Part shown: positions 1 to 6,680 of the stretch, in pieces | How positions within the stretch are numbered: position 1 is the first letter of the stretch | Layout of the letters: each line of letters starts with the position of its first letter | Notes under the pieces: model-generated | Databases searched by the model: none | Told to the model about the DNA's origin: nothing | Seen by the model: the letters and a program-made list of their open reading frames with translations, nothing else | Source: Nitrosomonadaceae bacterium | Lineage (GTDB): Bacteria > Pseudomonadota > Gammaproteobacteria > Burkholderiales > Nitrosomonadaceae | NCBI GenBank assembly: GCA_024644425.1 | Contig: JAHELA010000020.1 | Location: forward strand, 1 to 16,164 | Direction of reading: 5' to 3' | DNA length: 16,164 nt | Position numbers and translations under genes: made by a program

Positions 1-62
1 TGTTGCATCACATTCCAGTCGCTATCACTACCCATAACAATATATACTAGTGGCTTAATCAT
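1..62 (-). CDS. purE: PurE, N5-carboxyaminoimidazole ribonucleotide mutase, N-terminal part (runs off the left edge)
   Basis: Reading the minus strand from an ATG at 62-60 gives about 20 codons ending at the window edge. They contain the segment YIVMGSDSDWNVMQ, which matches the PurE N-terminal signature (V-x-MGSxSDWxxM) that binds the nucleotide phosphate. PurE interconverts N5-CAIR and CAIR in purine synthesis. No good Shine-Dalgarno sequence precedes the ATG. A TATACT box at 77-72 would place transcription only about three bases before the ATG, so the mRNA could be nearly leaderless. The gene diverges from the purE remnant and purC to its right. Whether it is a full gene or just the other half of a broken one cannot be seen here, but the fragment carries no lesion. 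Confidence 0.75.
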   Translation of the reverse strand, partial: MIKPLVYIVMGSDSDWNVMQ

Positions 63-372
63 TTTGAAATTAGTATAGTTGTTGAAAAATTGAGTGCGAC
101 ACTAATATTTGCAGTAAGTCCAAATTTTATATGCTTGTTCTATAAGTCTATGTGATAATTGTGTAAGCTTTTTCACCAAAAATGCGCCAATTAATCCCGG
201 GTCCAAAAGACAACATGATGGCACCTCTAAAAATACTATTTAATCACACTATGCTTGATGGTTATACAACTTTTTTCGCTGTACAGCTTTTTTTAACTTC
301 AAATCATCCTATTTCTTCCATATTCTTAGGCGGTTCTGCTATTTTCATACCACAGCAGTCGTATTTCTTCTA
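63..372. other. Gene-poor stretch between purE and the transposase remnant
   Basis: About 310 bases with no convincing intact gene. Near the left end a TATACT box (77-72, minus strand) fits a promoter for the leftward purE; its -35 region is poor. A plus-strand open frame at 182-382 has a first third (PGPKDNMMAPLKILFNH) loosely resembling the PGPxNxxGxxKFxFPN stretch of YcbB-type L,D-transpeptidases. Similarity stops after about 35 residues, so any relation is to a decayed fragment. The rest looks like noncoding debris left by rearrangement. Confidence 0.4.
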
Positions 373-535
373 TCACGCTTGAGCAATTGCCCGCCCCAAG
401 CGCTGCACCACGTTGTAGATCAGATTCATCATACCTATCTTGACCCGCACACCCGCAGGCCAACAGTGCGCACAACGAACTAATCCATCTGTGACTACAC
501 GCCAAAGACCTGTTCGACGCGCGCACACTTTGGAC
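373..535 (-). pseudogene. Remnant of an IS5-type transposase, 3' end only
   Basis: On the minus strand one frame reads KCARVEQVFGV at about 530-498, matching the RxRVEHVFG motif that carries the catalytic glutamate of IS5-family DDE transposases. A second frame, just after a frameshift, reads TDGLVRCAHC and then KIGMMNLIYNVVQRL, the usual C-terminal IGMMNLxYN block, ending at a TGA at 375-373. Only about 50 codons survive, split by the frameshift and an in-frame TAG, so the gene is dead. I see no terminal inverted repeats or target duplication. It is noticeably more GC-rich than its surroundings and lies between the two oppositely oriented purE pieces, which suggests the element took part in the rearrangement. 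Confidence 0.7.
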
Positions 536-575
536 TTTATTTTGTTGGCAGCCTACTGTTCATCTTTGGCGGCAT

Positions 576-989
576 GACTTTAATATCGCATATGAAATAA
601 ATGTTATCTCTGCTTACCGGGCCCCGGATAATGCACATGAATATGCTAAAACAGCAATTGATCATGGCCTACGTTGTATAATTACAAGTGCAGGTGGAGA
701 AACTCACCTTGCAGGGGTCCTGGCAGAAAATACAACTCTACCAAATCTGGGAGTACCTGCGCCTTCCAAGTAACTAAAGGGAATGGACTCGTTACTTTCA
801 ACTGTACAGATGCCTAAAGGCATTCCAGTTGCAACTTTTGTAATAGGTGAGGCTGGCGCAGCTAAAACTGGCTTATTCGCTATTTCTCTGTTAACACTCT
901 CTGATCAAGAAATGGTTACTAGGCTTGATGATTCCCGAAAAGCACAGGCAGATAAGATTAAAGCAATGAAACTTCCTGAACTTGAGTAA
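576..989 (+). pseudogene. purE: purE pseudogene: 5'-truncated, with an in-frame stop
   Basis: One plus-strand frame gives DFNIAYEINVISAYRAPD, then IITSAGGETHLAGVLAENT, LGVPAPSK, a TAA stop at 771-773, and in the same frame LKGMDSLLSTVQMPKGIPVA through to a stop at 987-989. This is PurE from about residue 33 to its end. Family sequences usually have Tyr (or His) after PSK/PSR, so the TAA probably arose from a Tyr codon by one change. Other conserved sites are also altered: SAHR is SAYR, GAGGAAHLPGM is SAGGETHLAGV. The first 30 or so codons, including the MGSxSDW loop, are missing, and the sequence turns into IS debris upstream of about 540. An ATG at 783 could restart a 68-residue fragment, which would lack most of the active site. 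It ends 6 bases before purC, the normal purE-purC arrangement. Confidence 0.85.
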
Positions 990-995
990 ATTAAA

Positions 996-1889
996 ATGAC
1001 TTTACCTGAAAAAACTTTACTTGAGTCCAACCTCACTAACCTTAAATTCCTCCACCGAGGAAAAGTGCGCGATATTTATGCTGTTAATGAAAATAGATTA
1101 TTAATTATACAAACTGACCGGATATCGGCTTTTGACGTGATTCTCCAGTCACCAATACCAGGAAAAGGCAGAGTGCTTACAGCTTTGTCTAACTTTTGGT
1201 TTAGTAAACTTGGTCATATTATCCCAAATCATTTGACTGAGATTCTACCCGAATCTCTTGTATCAACAGGAGAGCTAGAACAAGTATTAAATCGTTCATT
1301 TGTAGTAAAACGATTAAAACCATTACCGATAGAAGCCATAGTACGTGGATATGTTGCAGGCTCAGGTTGGAAAGATTATCAAAAAACTGGTGAGATATGT
1401 GGCATCAAGCTTCCTAGCGGATTACAAGAAGCTTCTAAACTGCCAAATGGTGCGATTTTTACTCCTTCAACTAAAGCGGACATAGGCGCACATGACAAAA
1501 ATATACCATTTGCTGAAGCAGAAAAAATCATAGGCAAAGAATTAACTGCACAAGTACAAGACAAAGCAATCGCACTCTACACAGAAGCAGCAGATTATGC
1601 TGCAAATAAAGGTATTATTATTGCTGATACCAAATTTGAATTTGGCCAGGATGATAATGGAAAGCTTTATCTCATTGATGAAGCGCTCACTCCTGATTCT
1701 TCACGTTTCTGGCCAGCTGATCAATATAAGATAGGGATAAGCCCACCAAGCTATGACAAACAGTTTGTACGTGACTGGCTGGAAACACAAAACTGGAACA
1801 AGAAGCCACCCGCCCCTGCATTACCCGAAGACATACTTTCCAAAACCTCAGAGAAATATCAGGAAGCGTTAACATTATTAACAAAATAA
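996..1889 (+). CDS. purC: PurC, phosphoribosylaminoimidazole-succinocarboxamide synthase
   Basis: Joins CAIR and aspartate with ATP to form SAICAR in cytosolic purine synthesis. At 297 residues it belongs to the longer form of the family (the E. coli enzyme is near 237). Visible motifs are the ATP-binding HRGKVRDIY (residues 20-28), DRISAFDV (41-48), the IVRGYVAGSGW stretch ending near 125, FTPSTKA (155-161), DTKFEFG (211-217) and DEALTPDSSRFW (228-239). No residue looks damaged. The ATG at 996 follows the end of the purE pseudogene by 6 bases. There is no strong Shine-Dalgarno sequence, so the gene probably once relied on coupling to purE. Its present promoter is unclear since the original 5' end of the operon is gone. 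It converges on the TSUP permease gene with 8 bases between, and no terminator is seen there. Confidence 0.96.
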   Translation: MTLPEKTLLESNLTNLKFLHRGKVRDIYAVNENRLLIIQTDRISAFDVILQSPIPGKGRVLTALSNFWFSKLGHIIPNHLTEILPESLVSTGELEQVLNRSFVVKRLKPLPIEAIVRGYVAGSGWKDYQKTGEICGIKLPSGLQEASKLPNGAIFTPSTKADIGAHDKNIPFAEAEKIIGKELTAQVQDKAIALYTEAADYAANKGIIIADTKFEFGQDDNGKLYLIDEALTPDSSRFWPADQYKIGISPPSYDKQFVRDWLETQNWNKKPPAPALPEDILSKTSEKYQEALTLLTK

Positions 1890-1897
1890 ATAGTTGC

Positions 1898-2695
1898 CTA
1901 GAAAATATTTATAATAATTTTTGTTCCAAGTAAATAAAGTAACAATACAAAAATCTTTCTAAGGGTCGAAACATTTACAACATGAGTTGCTCTTGCGCCT
2001 AAAGACGCAGTTATCATGCTGACTAATACTATCCCAACAAGAGCAGGTAAATATACATAACCTAGGCTATACTCTGGAAGCACCTGAGTTTGAACGATAC
2101 CATAAGCTATATAGCCAATAGTTCCTGTGATAGCGATAGGTAAACCAACTGCTGCGGCAGTACCAATAGCATGTTGTAATTTAACATTACACTTGGATAA
2201 AAATGGTACAGTCAGTATTCCTCCCCCAATAGCTACCAAGCTGGAAATTCCGCCAATAATACTACCCACTGTAAATATCCCCGCCTTACCAGGAAGTTGA
2301 CGACTAGGCTTGGGAGCAATATTTAGTAATACCTGAGTAGCAGCATAAAAAATGAATATGGCAATTATAATACTTAAGAATCGACTAGAAAGACTATTAA
2401 CTATTGTCGCCCCTCCAATTGTGCCAACAATAATTCCTGGTACCATATATTTTACAATATGCCAGTTAACCGCTTTATGTGTATGATGGGTGTATAAACT
2501 AGAAATAGATGTAAATATTATTGCCGCCATGGAAGTTCCAAGAGCAATATGCATAATACGATCAGAAGGAAAATTTTGATAGCTAAAGATAAAGCTTAGT
2601 ACAGGAACCATTATTAGCCCGCCGCCAATACCAAGTAATCCGGCAAAGAAACCAACAATTGCTCCCAAACATAGATAACTCAACCACCATTCCAC
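1898..2695 (-). CDS. TSUP family (TauE/SafE) membrane permease
   Basis: A 265-residue integral membrane protein with about eight hydrophobic segments. It has the two internal glycine-rich repeats of the family: GIGGGLIMVP near residues 22-31 and AIGGGILTVPFL near 155-166. TSUP proteins move small anions, typically sulfite, sulfoacetate or other organosulfur compounds, across the inner membrane. The substrate here cannot be read from the sequence, and no sulfur gene is adjacent. Translation most likely begins at the GTG at 2695-2693, because the first membrane helix starts right after it and no in-frame ATG lies nearby. No clear Shine-Dalgarno sequence is seen. It lies 83 bases downstream of the EVE gene on the same strand and may be read through from it. 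Confidence 0.9.
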   Translation of the reverse strand: MEWWLSYLCLGAIVGFFAGLLGIGGGLIMVPVLSFIFSYQNFPSDRIMHIALGTSMAAIIFTSISSLYTHHTHKAVNWHIVKYMVPGIIVGTIGGATIVNSLSSRFLSIIIAIFIFYAATQVLLNIAPKPSRQLPGKAGIFTVGSIIGGISSLVAIGGGILTVPFLSKCNVKLQHAIGTAAAVGLPIAITGTIGYIAYGIVQTQVLPEYSLGYVYLPALVGIVLVSMITASLGARATHVVNVSTLRKIFVLLLYLLGTKIIINIF

Positions 2696-2778
2696 GTTAT
2701 ATTTTAATATATTTAGTTTTCAGTCTCAGCATTCTTCTAATCTGTTAGCCTCTTAAAGCTCAGCCATGAAATTGGTCA

Positions 2779-3234
2779 CTACATGAGCCTAGAAATGTAT
2801 TCCCACTCCATTGGATCAATTGGTGTTATGGATAGGCGATTTCCTTTCTGCAAAATACGCATACTCTTTAATTCAGGATAACTTCTGAGTTCCTTAATAT
2901 CAATTAGCCGAGTTTTATTAACGAATCTTACATCTACATTAAACCAACGCGGATTTTCAGCTGTAGCCTTTGGATCAAAATATTTGCTATCTGGATCAAA
3001 TTGCGTTGCATCTGGATATGCAAGTTTAGAAACCTCTGCGATCCCAACAATGCCCGGCTGTTTACAACTTGAGTGATAAAAAAATACTTGATCGCCAACT
3101 TTCATCTGATCACGCATAAAATTCCGAGCCTGATAATTACGTACACCATACCACGCTATAGTTTTATTATCCCTCTTAGCAAGATCATCAATGCTCACAT
3201 CCGAGGGCTCAGATTTCATTAACCAATAACGCAT
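2779..3234 (-). CDS. EVE domain-containing protein
   Basis: A 151-residue soluble protein that is a single EVE domain (PUA-like fold, as in human THYN1). It opens with YWLMKSEPSDVSIDDL, the typical first strand and loop. It continues with WYGVRNYQARNFMRD, then MKVGDQVFFYHSS, GIVGIAEV and PRWFNVDVRF, the residues that form the binding pocket in the family. EVE domains recognise modified bases in DNA or RNA, and some bacterial ones occur in restriction or defence proteins. Stand-alone copies like this one are housekeeping proteins of unclear role. It starts at ATG 3234-3232, just past the terminator of the 6S RNA. In many gammaproteobacteria the gene behind ssrS is instead ygfA (5-formyltetrahydrofolate cyclo-ligase). 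Confidence 0.93.
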   Translation of the reverse strand: MRYWLMKSEPSDVSIDDLAKRDNKTIAWYGVRNYQARNFMRDQMKVGDQVFFYHSSCKQPGIVGIAEVSKLAYPDATQFDPDSKYFDPKATAENPRWFNVDVRFVNKTRLIDIKELRSYPELKSMRILQKGNRLSITPIDPMEWEYISRLM

Positions 3235-3276
3235 AATTTAATAAAAGTATTTCGATATAATAAATTTTATGAATTA

Positions 3277-3299
3277 AAAAAGCGGCTATGCCGCTTTTT
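3277..3299 (-). terminator. Intrinsic terminator after the 6S RNA gene
   Basis: A perfect 10-base-pair hairpin (arms 3277-3286 and 3290-3299, 3-base loop TAT on the plus strand) with a GCGGC core. Read on the minus strand it is followed by a run of Ts (GCCGCTTTTTT). It sits about 12 bases beyond the 3' end of the 6S RNA, so it most likely ends transcripts from zapB/zapA/ssrS before the EVE gene. Being symmetrical, it could also work weakly on the plus strand. Confidence 0.85.
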
Positions 3300-3310
3300 A
3301 AACTCCAATA

Positions 3311-3490
3311 AAAGCCCCCCGCAATTGCCGTCAGGCTATTATCTTGAACCATATGGTTCAAAGTGGTCGTTTTCCGGATACATCAGGCACTCCCATATAG
3401 GGTGCGCACAACAGCATCACTTTAGTTCACAACCAATCTCAAAAAATTGGTTCAAAGAATATGTGCCTTTACAAACAACGCAGGGGGCAG
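3311..3490 (-). ncRNA. ssrS: 6S RNA
   Basis: A roughly 180-base RNA that binds the sigma70 RNA polymerase holoenzyme by mimicking an open promoter and lowers transcription in stationary phase. On the minus strand the 3' part reads CACTTTGAACCATATGGTTCAAG and then AGCCTGACGGCAATTGC. This parallels the E. coli 6S segment CACCUUGAACCAAGGGUUCAAGG followed by AGCCUGCGGCGGCAUC. The 5' end (GCCCCCTGCGTTG) pairs with the 3' end (CAATTGCGGGGGGC) to close the long rod. The palindrome TGAACCATATGGTTCA forms the 3' side hairpin. The location directly downstream of zapA and before a terminator is the conserved place for ssrS. Ends are estimated to within a few bases from the closing stem. An open frame on the opposite strand here is a chance shadow. 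Confidence 0.9.
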
Positions 3491-3535
3491 CCCTTATTCA
3501 TTTCATATACAGATCAGACTAAAAAGAACGCTGCT

Positions 3536-3844
3536 CTAAAACAACTTATCCTGTTCAGGAGTAACTGAATCAAGCAAAGTCAGCATATGATCGATTCTAC
3601 GCTTAAATTCCCCCATGTCAAAACCACCTCTAACTCGTGTAGCAAGAAGCTCATGGGCTATATTGAGTGCAGCCATAATAGCAATTCTCTCTGAACCTAC
3701 CACCTTACCGTTATCTCTGATCTCACACATTTTCTTATCAAGATATGTCACTGCTTGAAGTAGTTCTTCACGCTCCTCATCAGGGCAAGTTACGCGAAAT
3801 TCACGCCCCATGATATCAACGTCCACAGCTTTGCTGGTACTCAT
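3536..3844 (-). CDS. zapA: ZapA, cell division protein
   Basis: A 102-residue cytoplasmic protein that binds FtsZ and bundles its filaments at the Z ring. The N-terminal globular part has the family pattern VDVDIMGREFRVTCPDEEREELLQAV with the helix YLDKKMCEIRD after it (about residues 6-45). The C-terminal half (IAIMAALNIAHELL, then a long helix to the end) is the dimer coiled coil. Length is normal. Its ATG shares one base with the TAA of the upstream coiled-coil gene (TAATG), so the two are translationally coupled. The 6S RNA gene follows about 45 bases downstream. Confidence 0.93.
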   Translation of the reverse strand: MSTSKAVDVDIMGREFRVTCPDEEREELLQAVTYLDKKMCEIRDNGKVVGSERIAIMAALNIAHELLATRVRGGFDMGEFKRRIDHMLTLLDSVTPEQDKLF

Positions 3845-4041
3845 TATTTATTACCAGGAAATTGGGTTAAAAGTGATTCCAGACGAGTAGTTGCGGCGTT
3901 TATTTTTTCTGATAGGTGTTTATTTTCACTGGTAGCACCAGCTAATTGCTGACGCAGCTGAATATTTTCCGAGCGCTGACGGTGACACAATTTTACAAAT
4001 TGGTTAATTTTCTCTTCCAAAGTTTTAAGTTCTGTTTCCAT
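3844..4041 (-). CDS. ZapB-like short coiled-coil protein
   Basis: A 65-residue protein, nearly all heptad-patterned helix (ETELKTLEEKINQFVKLCHR, then ENIQLRQQLAGATSENKHL). It matches the small family found directly upstream of zapA in beta- and gammaproteobacteria, often annotated as TIGR02449 or ZapB-like. It probably bridges ZapA and other division-site parts, inferred from context only. The frame is open upstream to 4110, but I place the start at the internal ATG 4041-4039. The extra 23 residues are hydrophobic, unlike the family, and a good promoter lies inside that stretch. The stop overlaps the zapA ATG by one base. Confidence 0.85.
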   Translation of the reverse strand: METELKTLEEKINQFVKLCHRQRSENIQLRQQLAGATSENKHLSEKINAATTRLESLLTQFPGNK

Positions 4042-4047
4042 CAGTGC

Positions 4048-4077
4048 ACTATAATTTGAAAATCCCTGCCAAGTCAA
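4048..4077 (-). promoter_or_regulatory. Sigma70-type promoter for zapB-like/zapA/ssrS
   Basis: On the minus strand a TTGACT -35 box (4077-4072) and a TATAGT -10 box (4053-4048) are separated by 18 bases. Only six bases lie between the -10 box and the ATG at 4041, so transcription would begin at or next to the first base of the start codon. No Shine-Dalgarno sequence could then be on the mRNA. The match to the consensus is good, but the exact start is inferred. Confidence 0.6.
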
Positions 4078-4195
4078 CTGGTAACAGAGTATTCCAAATG
4101 TTATTTCCACGATTTAGTGAGTAACTTTGGTTGCCACAATGAGATGATAATTCAAGATTTCGTGCCTGTTTCACTCTTTATGTTAGTATCTAGTC

Positions 4196-4374
4196 ACGTT
4201 TAGGGTGCTATGACTGATTTTCTCAGTCAAGTTAAACGGGAACCAGGTAAATGCCTGGGCTGCCCCCGCAACGGTAAGTAAGTGTGGACGTATCTGTTTA
4301 TGCCACTGTGAAACCTAAATTCATGGGAAGGCGATACATCAAGTCTTGCGAGCCCGGATATCGGCCTTGAACGT
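4196..4374 (+). promoter_or_regulatory. Cobalamin riboswitch aptamer
   Basis: A leader that binds adenosylcobalamin or a related cobalamin and represses the receptor gene behind it. The sequence shows the conserved core in order: TTAAACGGGAA, GCTGCCCCCGCAACGGTAA (4259-4277), GCCACTGTG (4302-4310), GGGAAGGCG (4325-4333) and the B12-box-like GAGCCCGGATATCGGCC (4350-4366). A short closing stem P1 forms between ACGTT (4196-4200) and AACGT (4370-4374). TGACTGA/TCAGTCA (4211-4217, 4223-4229) and CCAGG/CCTGG near 4243-4258 form side arms. It lies directly before a TonB-dependent receptor, its most common target. I see no convincing -35/-10 pair upstream; the promoter should be in 4100-4195. Confidence 0.95.
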
Positions 4375-4378
4375 TATG

Positions 4379-4500
4379 GAAATATCGCGTGGGGCGATAT
4401 CCTGACTTCCCCTTTACGGCTCGGAAAGTACCCTCGGCGATATTTCATTTCTTATTAGAACAATGGACGGTGGGTCCATTTAACATAAGGAAATATCGTG
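4379..4500 (+). promoter_or_regulatory. Riboswitch expression platform with competing helices at the start codon
   Basis: Four short segments can exchange partners. A (4379-4388, GAAATATCGC) can pair with B (4394-4400, GCGATAT) or, over 10 pairs, with C (4437-4446, GCGATATTTC). C can also pair with D (4490-4499, GAAATATCGT), nine Watson-Crick pairs and one G-U. D holds the last base of the Shine-Dalgarno AAGG (4487-4490) and most of the GTG start codon (4498-4500). C-D would therefore block translation, and A-C would free it. A and D share the same ten bases GGAAATATCG (4378-4387 and 4489-4498). A further hairpin (4405-4410 with 4423-4429) lies between B and C. No T-run terminator is seen, so control is probably of translation. 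Confidence 0.6.
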
Positions 4501-6555
4501 CGTCTCTTTTTTAGAATGATTTGTCTGTTATTAGCTGCACCTGTTTGCTTGTGGGCATATGATCTTCCAAAAAATTCATTTAAAGAAATTATAGTTTCCG
4601 CAACACGCTTTGAACAAAACCCAAAGGAACTACCAGTTGGAGTTTCTGTTATTAGTGCTGAACAAATTAAGAATAGTACAGCACTGACTATACCAGAGCT
4701 CTTACAACAATATGCAGGTGTACATACCCGCAACTTAGATGGAGGGCCTGATCAACAAATAGATTTACGTGGATTTGGAATAACTGGGAATCAAAATACT
4801 TTGGTTCTACTTGACGGTCAGCGAATAAACGAAAACGAGTTGGTAGGTATCCGCTGGTCAACAATTCCTCTGGATTCGATCGAAAGGATAGAAATACTGC
4901 GCAGTAGTGGTGCCGTAACCTATGGTGGTGGGACCACAGGAGGCGTAATTAACATAATAACACGCTCATCTGATCCAGACAGCATATCTGGTAACGCTGG
5001 ATTTTCATATGGTAGCTACAATGGTATGGAATTTAAAGGCGCCATAAATGCTGCTAAAGAAAAGTTTGGTTTAGCACTTACGGCAAATATCTTAAGGACG
5101 GAAAACTATCGAACCAATAATGACCTGAATCAAAAGAATCTACAGGGTGATCTCCGTTACCAATTTCGTAATGGCAGCGCAATGCTAAAATTTGGCTTAG
5201 ATGACCAAAAACTTGAACTGCCTTCTAATCGTACAGAATTACAATTACAAACTGATCGAAGGGGAACTTCAACACCTCGAGATTTTAGCACCCGTAAAGG
5301 CGTATTTATTACACTTAGAAATAAATATAAAATTGGACCTGCAAATCTTGCCGCAGATTTTTCTTTTCGAGATAGTCACCGTACAGCTTTATTTGATGAT
5401 TATTTCATCGGTGATTTTTTTGATTCTAAAGTATTTATAGATACAAATTCTAACGTATGGTTATTTAATCCCAGAATTAAAGTGCCATTCCATCTAGCCA
5501 GGATAAGCCATGAATTAATACTAGGCGCTAATTTTGAATGGTGGAATTATGCTTCAAAACGTTTTACTGGACCAGAATCAATACCAGGTGAAACGTCCGC
5601 CAACATACTACAAGCTAATGTAAAAGCGGAGCAACAAAATAAGGCAGCCTATCTGCAATACGCTGCCACACTTCCATCAAAAACAGTAGTTACGTTAGGA
5701 GGAAGATTACAATGGACACATAATAAGGCAAACGATCGCTTCAACCCAGCAGCGTATGCACGAGATCAGCAACATCGTACTTTGTATGCTTACGACGCTG
5801 GAATACGGCAGCCCTTAGGTTCCACTCTATCACTTTATGGGAAATTTGGCCGTAGTTTCCGAATTGCCACAGTTGATGAAATTTATAATCAATTTGGAGG
5901 ACCAGCGTTTGACTCTATAATCAACTTACTTGACCCTCAGACCGCTCATACCGGGGAAATTGGAATAGAATATAATCAGAATACATTACGAGCTCGCGCT
6001 TCAATTTATCGCACCAACCTTAATAACGAAATCGGTTTTATTGTAATCAATCCTTTTGTATTTTTTGCTAACTTAAACCTTCCTCCAACCCGTCGCCAAG
6101 GAATTGAAATTGAAGCCTCTTGGTCACCAATTAATAAGCTTGATATATTTGGTAGCTATACCTTCAATGATGCACGATTTCGTAAAGGAATATTTGTCGG
6201 TATTGATGTATCGAACAATACCATTCCACTTGTACCAAAGCATGCAGCTTCAGCTGGTAGCACCCTTAGAATTACATCTAAGACAAATCTTTTTACAACA
6301 GTTAATTATGTAGGACAACAGATATACGATAATGATCAGGCAAACAGCTTCTTCCGACGCATGCCAGATTATGTCACTATAGATCTCAAGCTTTCTCACA
6401 AAATAGCAAATTGGCTCTTTAGCTTTGCTGTAAATAACTTATCCAATGAGAAGTACTATTCATATGGTATCCGTAACAGTGCTGGAACATCATTTTCTGC
6501 TCTACCTGCTCGCAAACGTAACTTCTGGTTCACAATTAAGTATCGTCTAAATTAA
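4498..6555 (+). CDS. TonB-dependent outer-membrane receptor, probably for cobalamin (BtuB-like)
   Basis: A 685-residue outer-membrane receptor that imports its ligand with energy from TonB-ExbB-ExbD. A signal peptide spans about residues 1-20 (MRLFFRMICLLLAAPVCLWA). It is followed by a TonB box-like EIIVSATR near 29-36. The plug domain runs to about 160 with LPELLQQ-type, IDLRGFG, VLLDGQRINENE and IERIEILRSSGAVTYGGGTTGGVINIIT motifs. The rest is beta-barrel and ends in VNNLSNEKYYSYG and FWFTIKYRLN. The last residue is Asn, not the usual aromatic. Translation starts at GTG 4498 with AAGG seven bases upstream, just after a cobalamin riboswitch. That context, not the protein alone, points to cobalamin or a cobinamide-type ligand. 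No btuF, btuC or btuD gene is in the window. The next gene follows after 125 bases on the same strand. Confidence 0.93.
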   Translation: MRLFFRMICLLLAAPVCLWAYDLPKNSFKEIIVSATRFEQNPKELPVGVSVISAEQIKNSTALTIPELLQQYAGVHTRNLDGGPDQQIDLRGFGITGNQNTLVLLDGQRINENELVGIRWSTIPLDSIERIEILRSSGAVTYGGGTTGGVINIITRSSDPDSISGNAGFSYGSYNGMEFKGAINAAKEKFGLALTANILRTENYRTNNDLNQKNLQGDLRYQFRNGSAMLKFGLDDQKLELPSNRTELQLQTDRRGTSTPRDFSTRKGVFITLRNKYKIGPANLAADFSFRDSHRTALFDDYFIGDFFDSKVFIDTNSNVWLFNPRIKVPFHLARISHELILGANFEWWNYASKRFTGPESIPGETSANILQANVKAEQQNKAAYLQYAATLPSKTVVTLGGRLQWTHNKANDRFNPAAYARDQQHRTLYAYDAGIRQPLGSTLSLYGKFGRSFRIATVDEIYNQFGGPAFDSIINLLDPQTAHTGEIGIEYNQNTLRARASIYRTNLNNEIGFIVINPFVFFANLNLPPTRRQGIEIEASWSPINKLDIFGSYTFNDARFRKGIFVGIDVSNNTIPLVPKHAASAGSTLRITSKTNLFTTVNYVGQQIYDNDQANSFFRRMPDYVTIDLKLSHKIANWLFSFAVNNLSNEKYYSYGIRNSAGTSFSALPARKRNFWFTIKYRLN

Positions 6556-6680
6556 CGGTATTTAAGAATCTCTATTTGGGTCTAACTCTAGGTAGTTCTA
6601 GTAGTCAGTTATTTTGATATTTAGCTAAAACTATAAAGCAATATTTTCTCAAATTCTCCCATTTCTGATATTGTGCAGCT

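Noticed and set aside
326..526. Minus-strand open frame of 66 codons as a gene
   Set aside because: It is an off-frame reading of the transposase remnant; the conserved motifs are in the other frames.
783..989. Independent small gene of 68 codons before purC
   Set aside because: It is in the same frame as, and continuous with, the upstream purE sequence; it is the tail of that pseudogene, though it might still be translated.
3325..3522. Plus-strand open frame of 65 codons
   Set aside because: It runs antisense through the 6S RNA gene and has no protein-like pattern or ribosome-binding site.
4042..4110. Longer N-terminus of the zapB-like protein
   Set aside because: The added residues are hydrophobic and unlike the family, and the likely promoter lies within them.
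4455..4733. Minus-strand open frame of 92 codons
   Set aside because: Antisense to the receptor start and its riboswitch platform; no motif.
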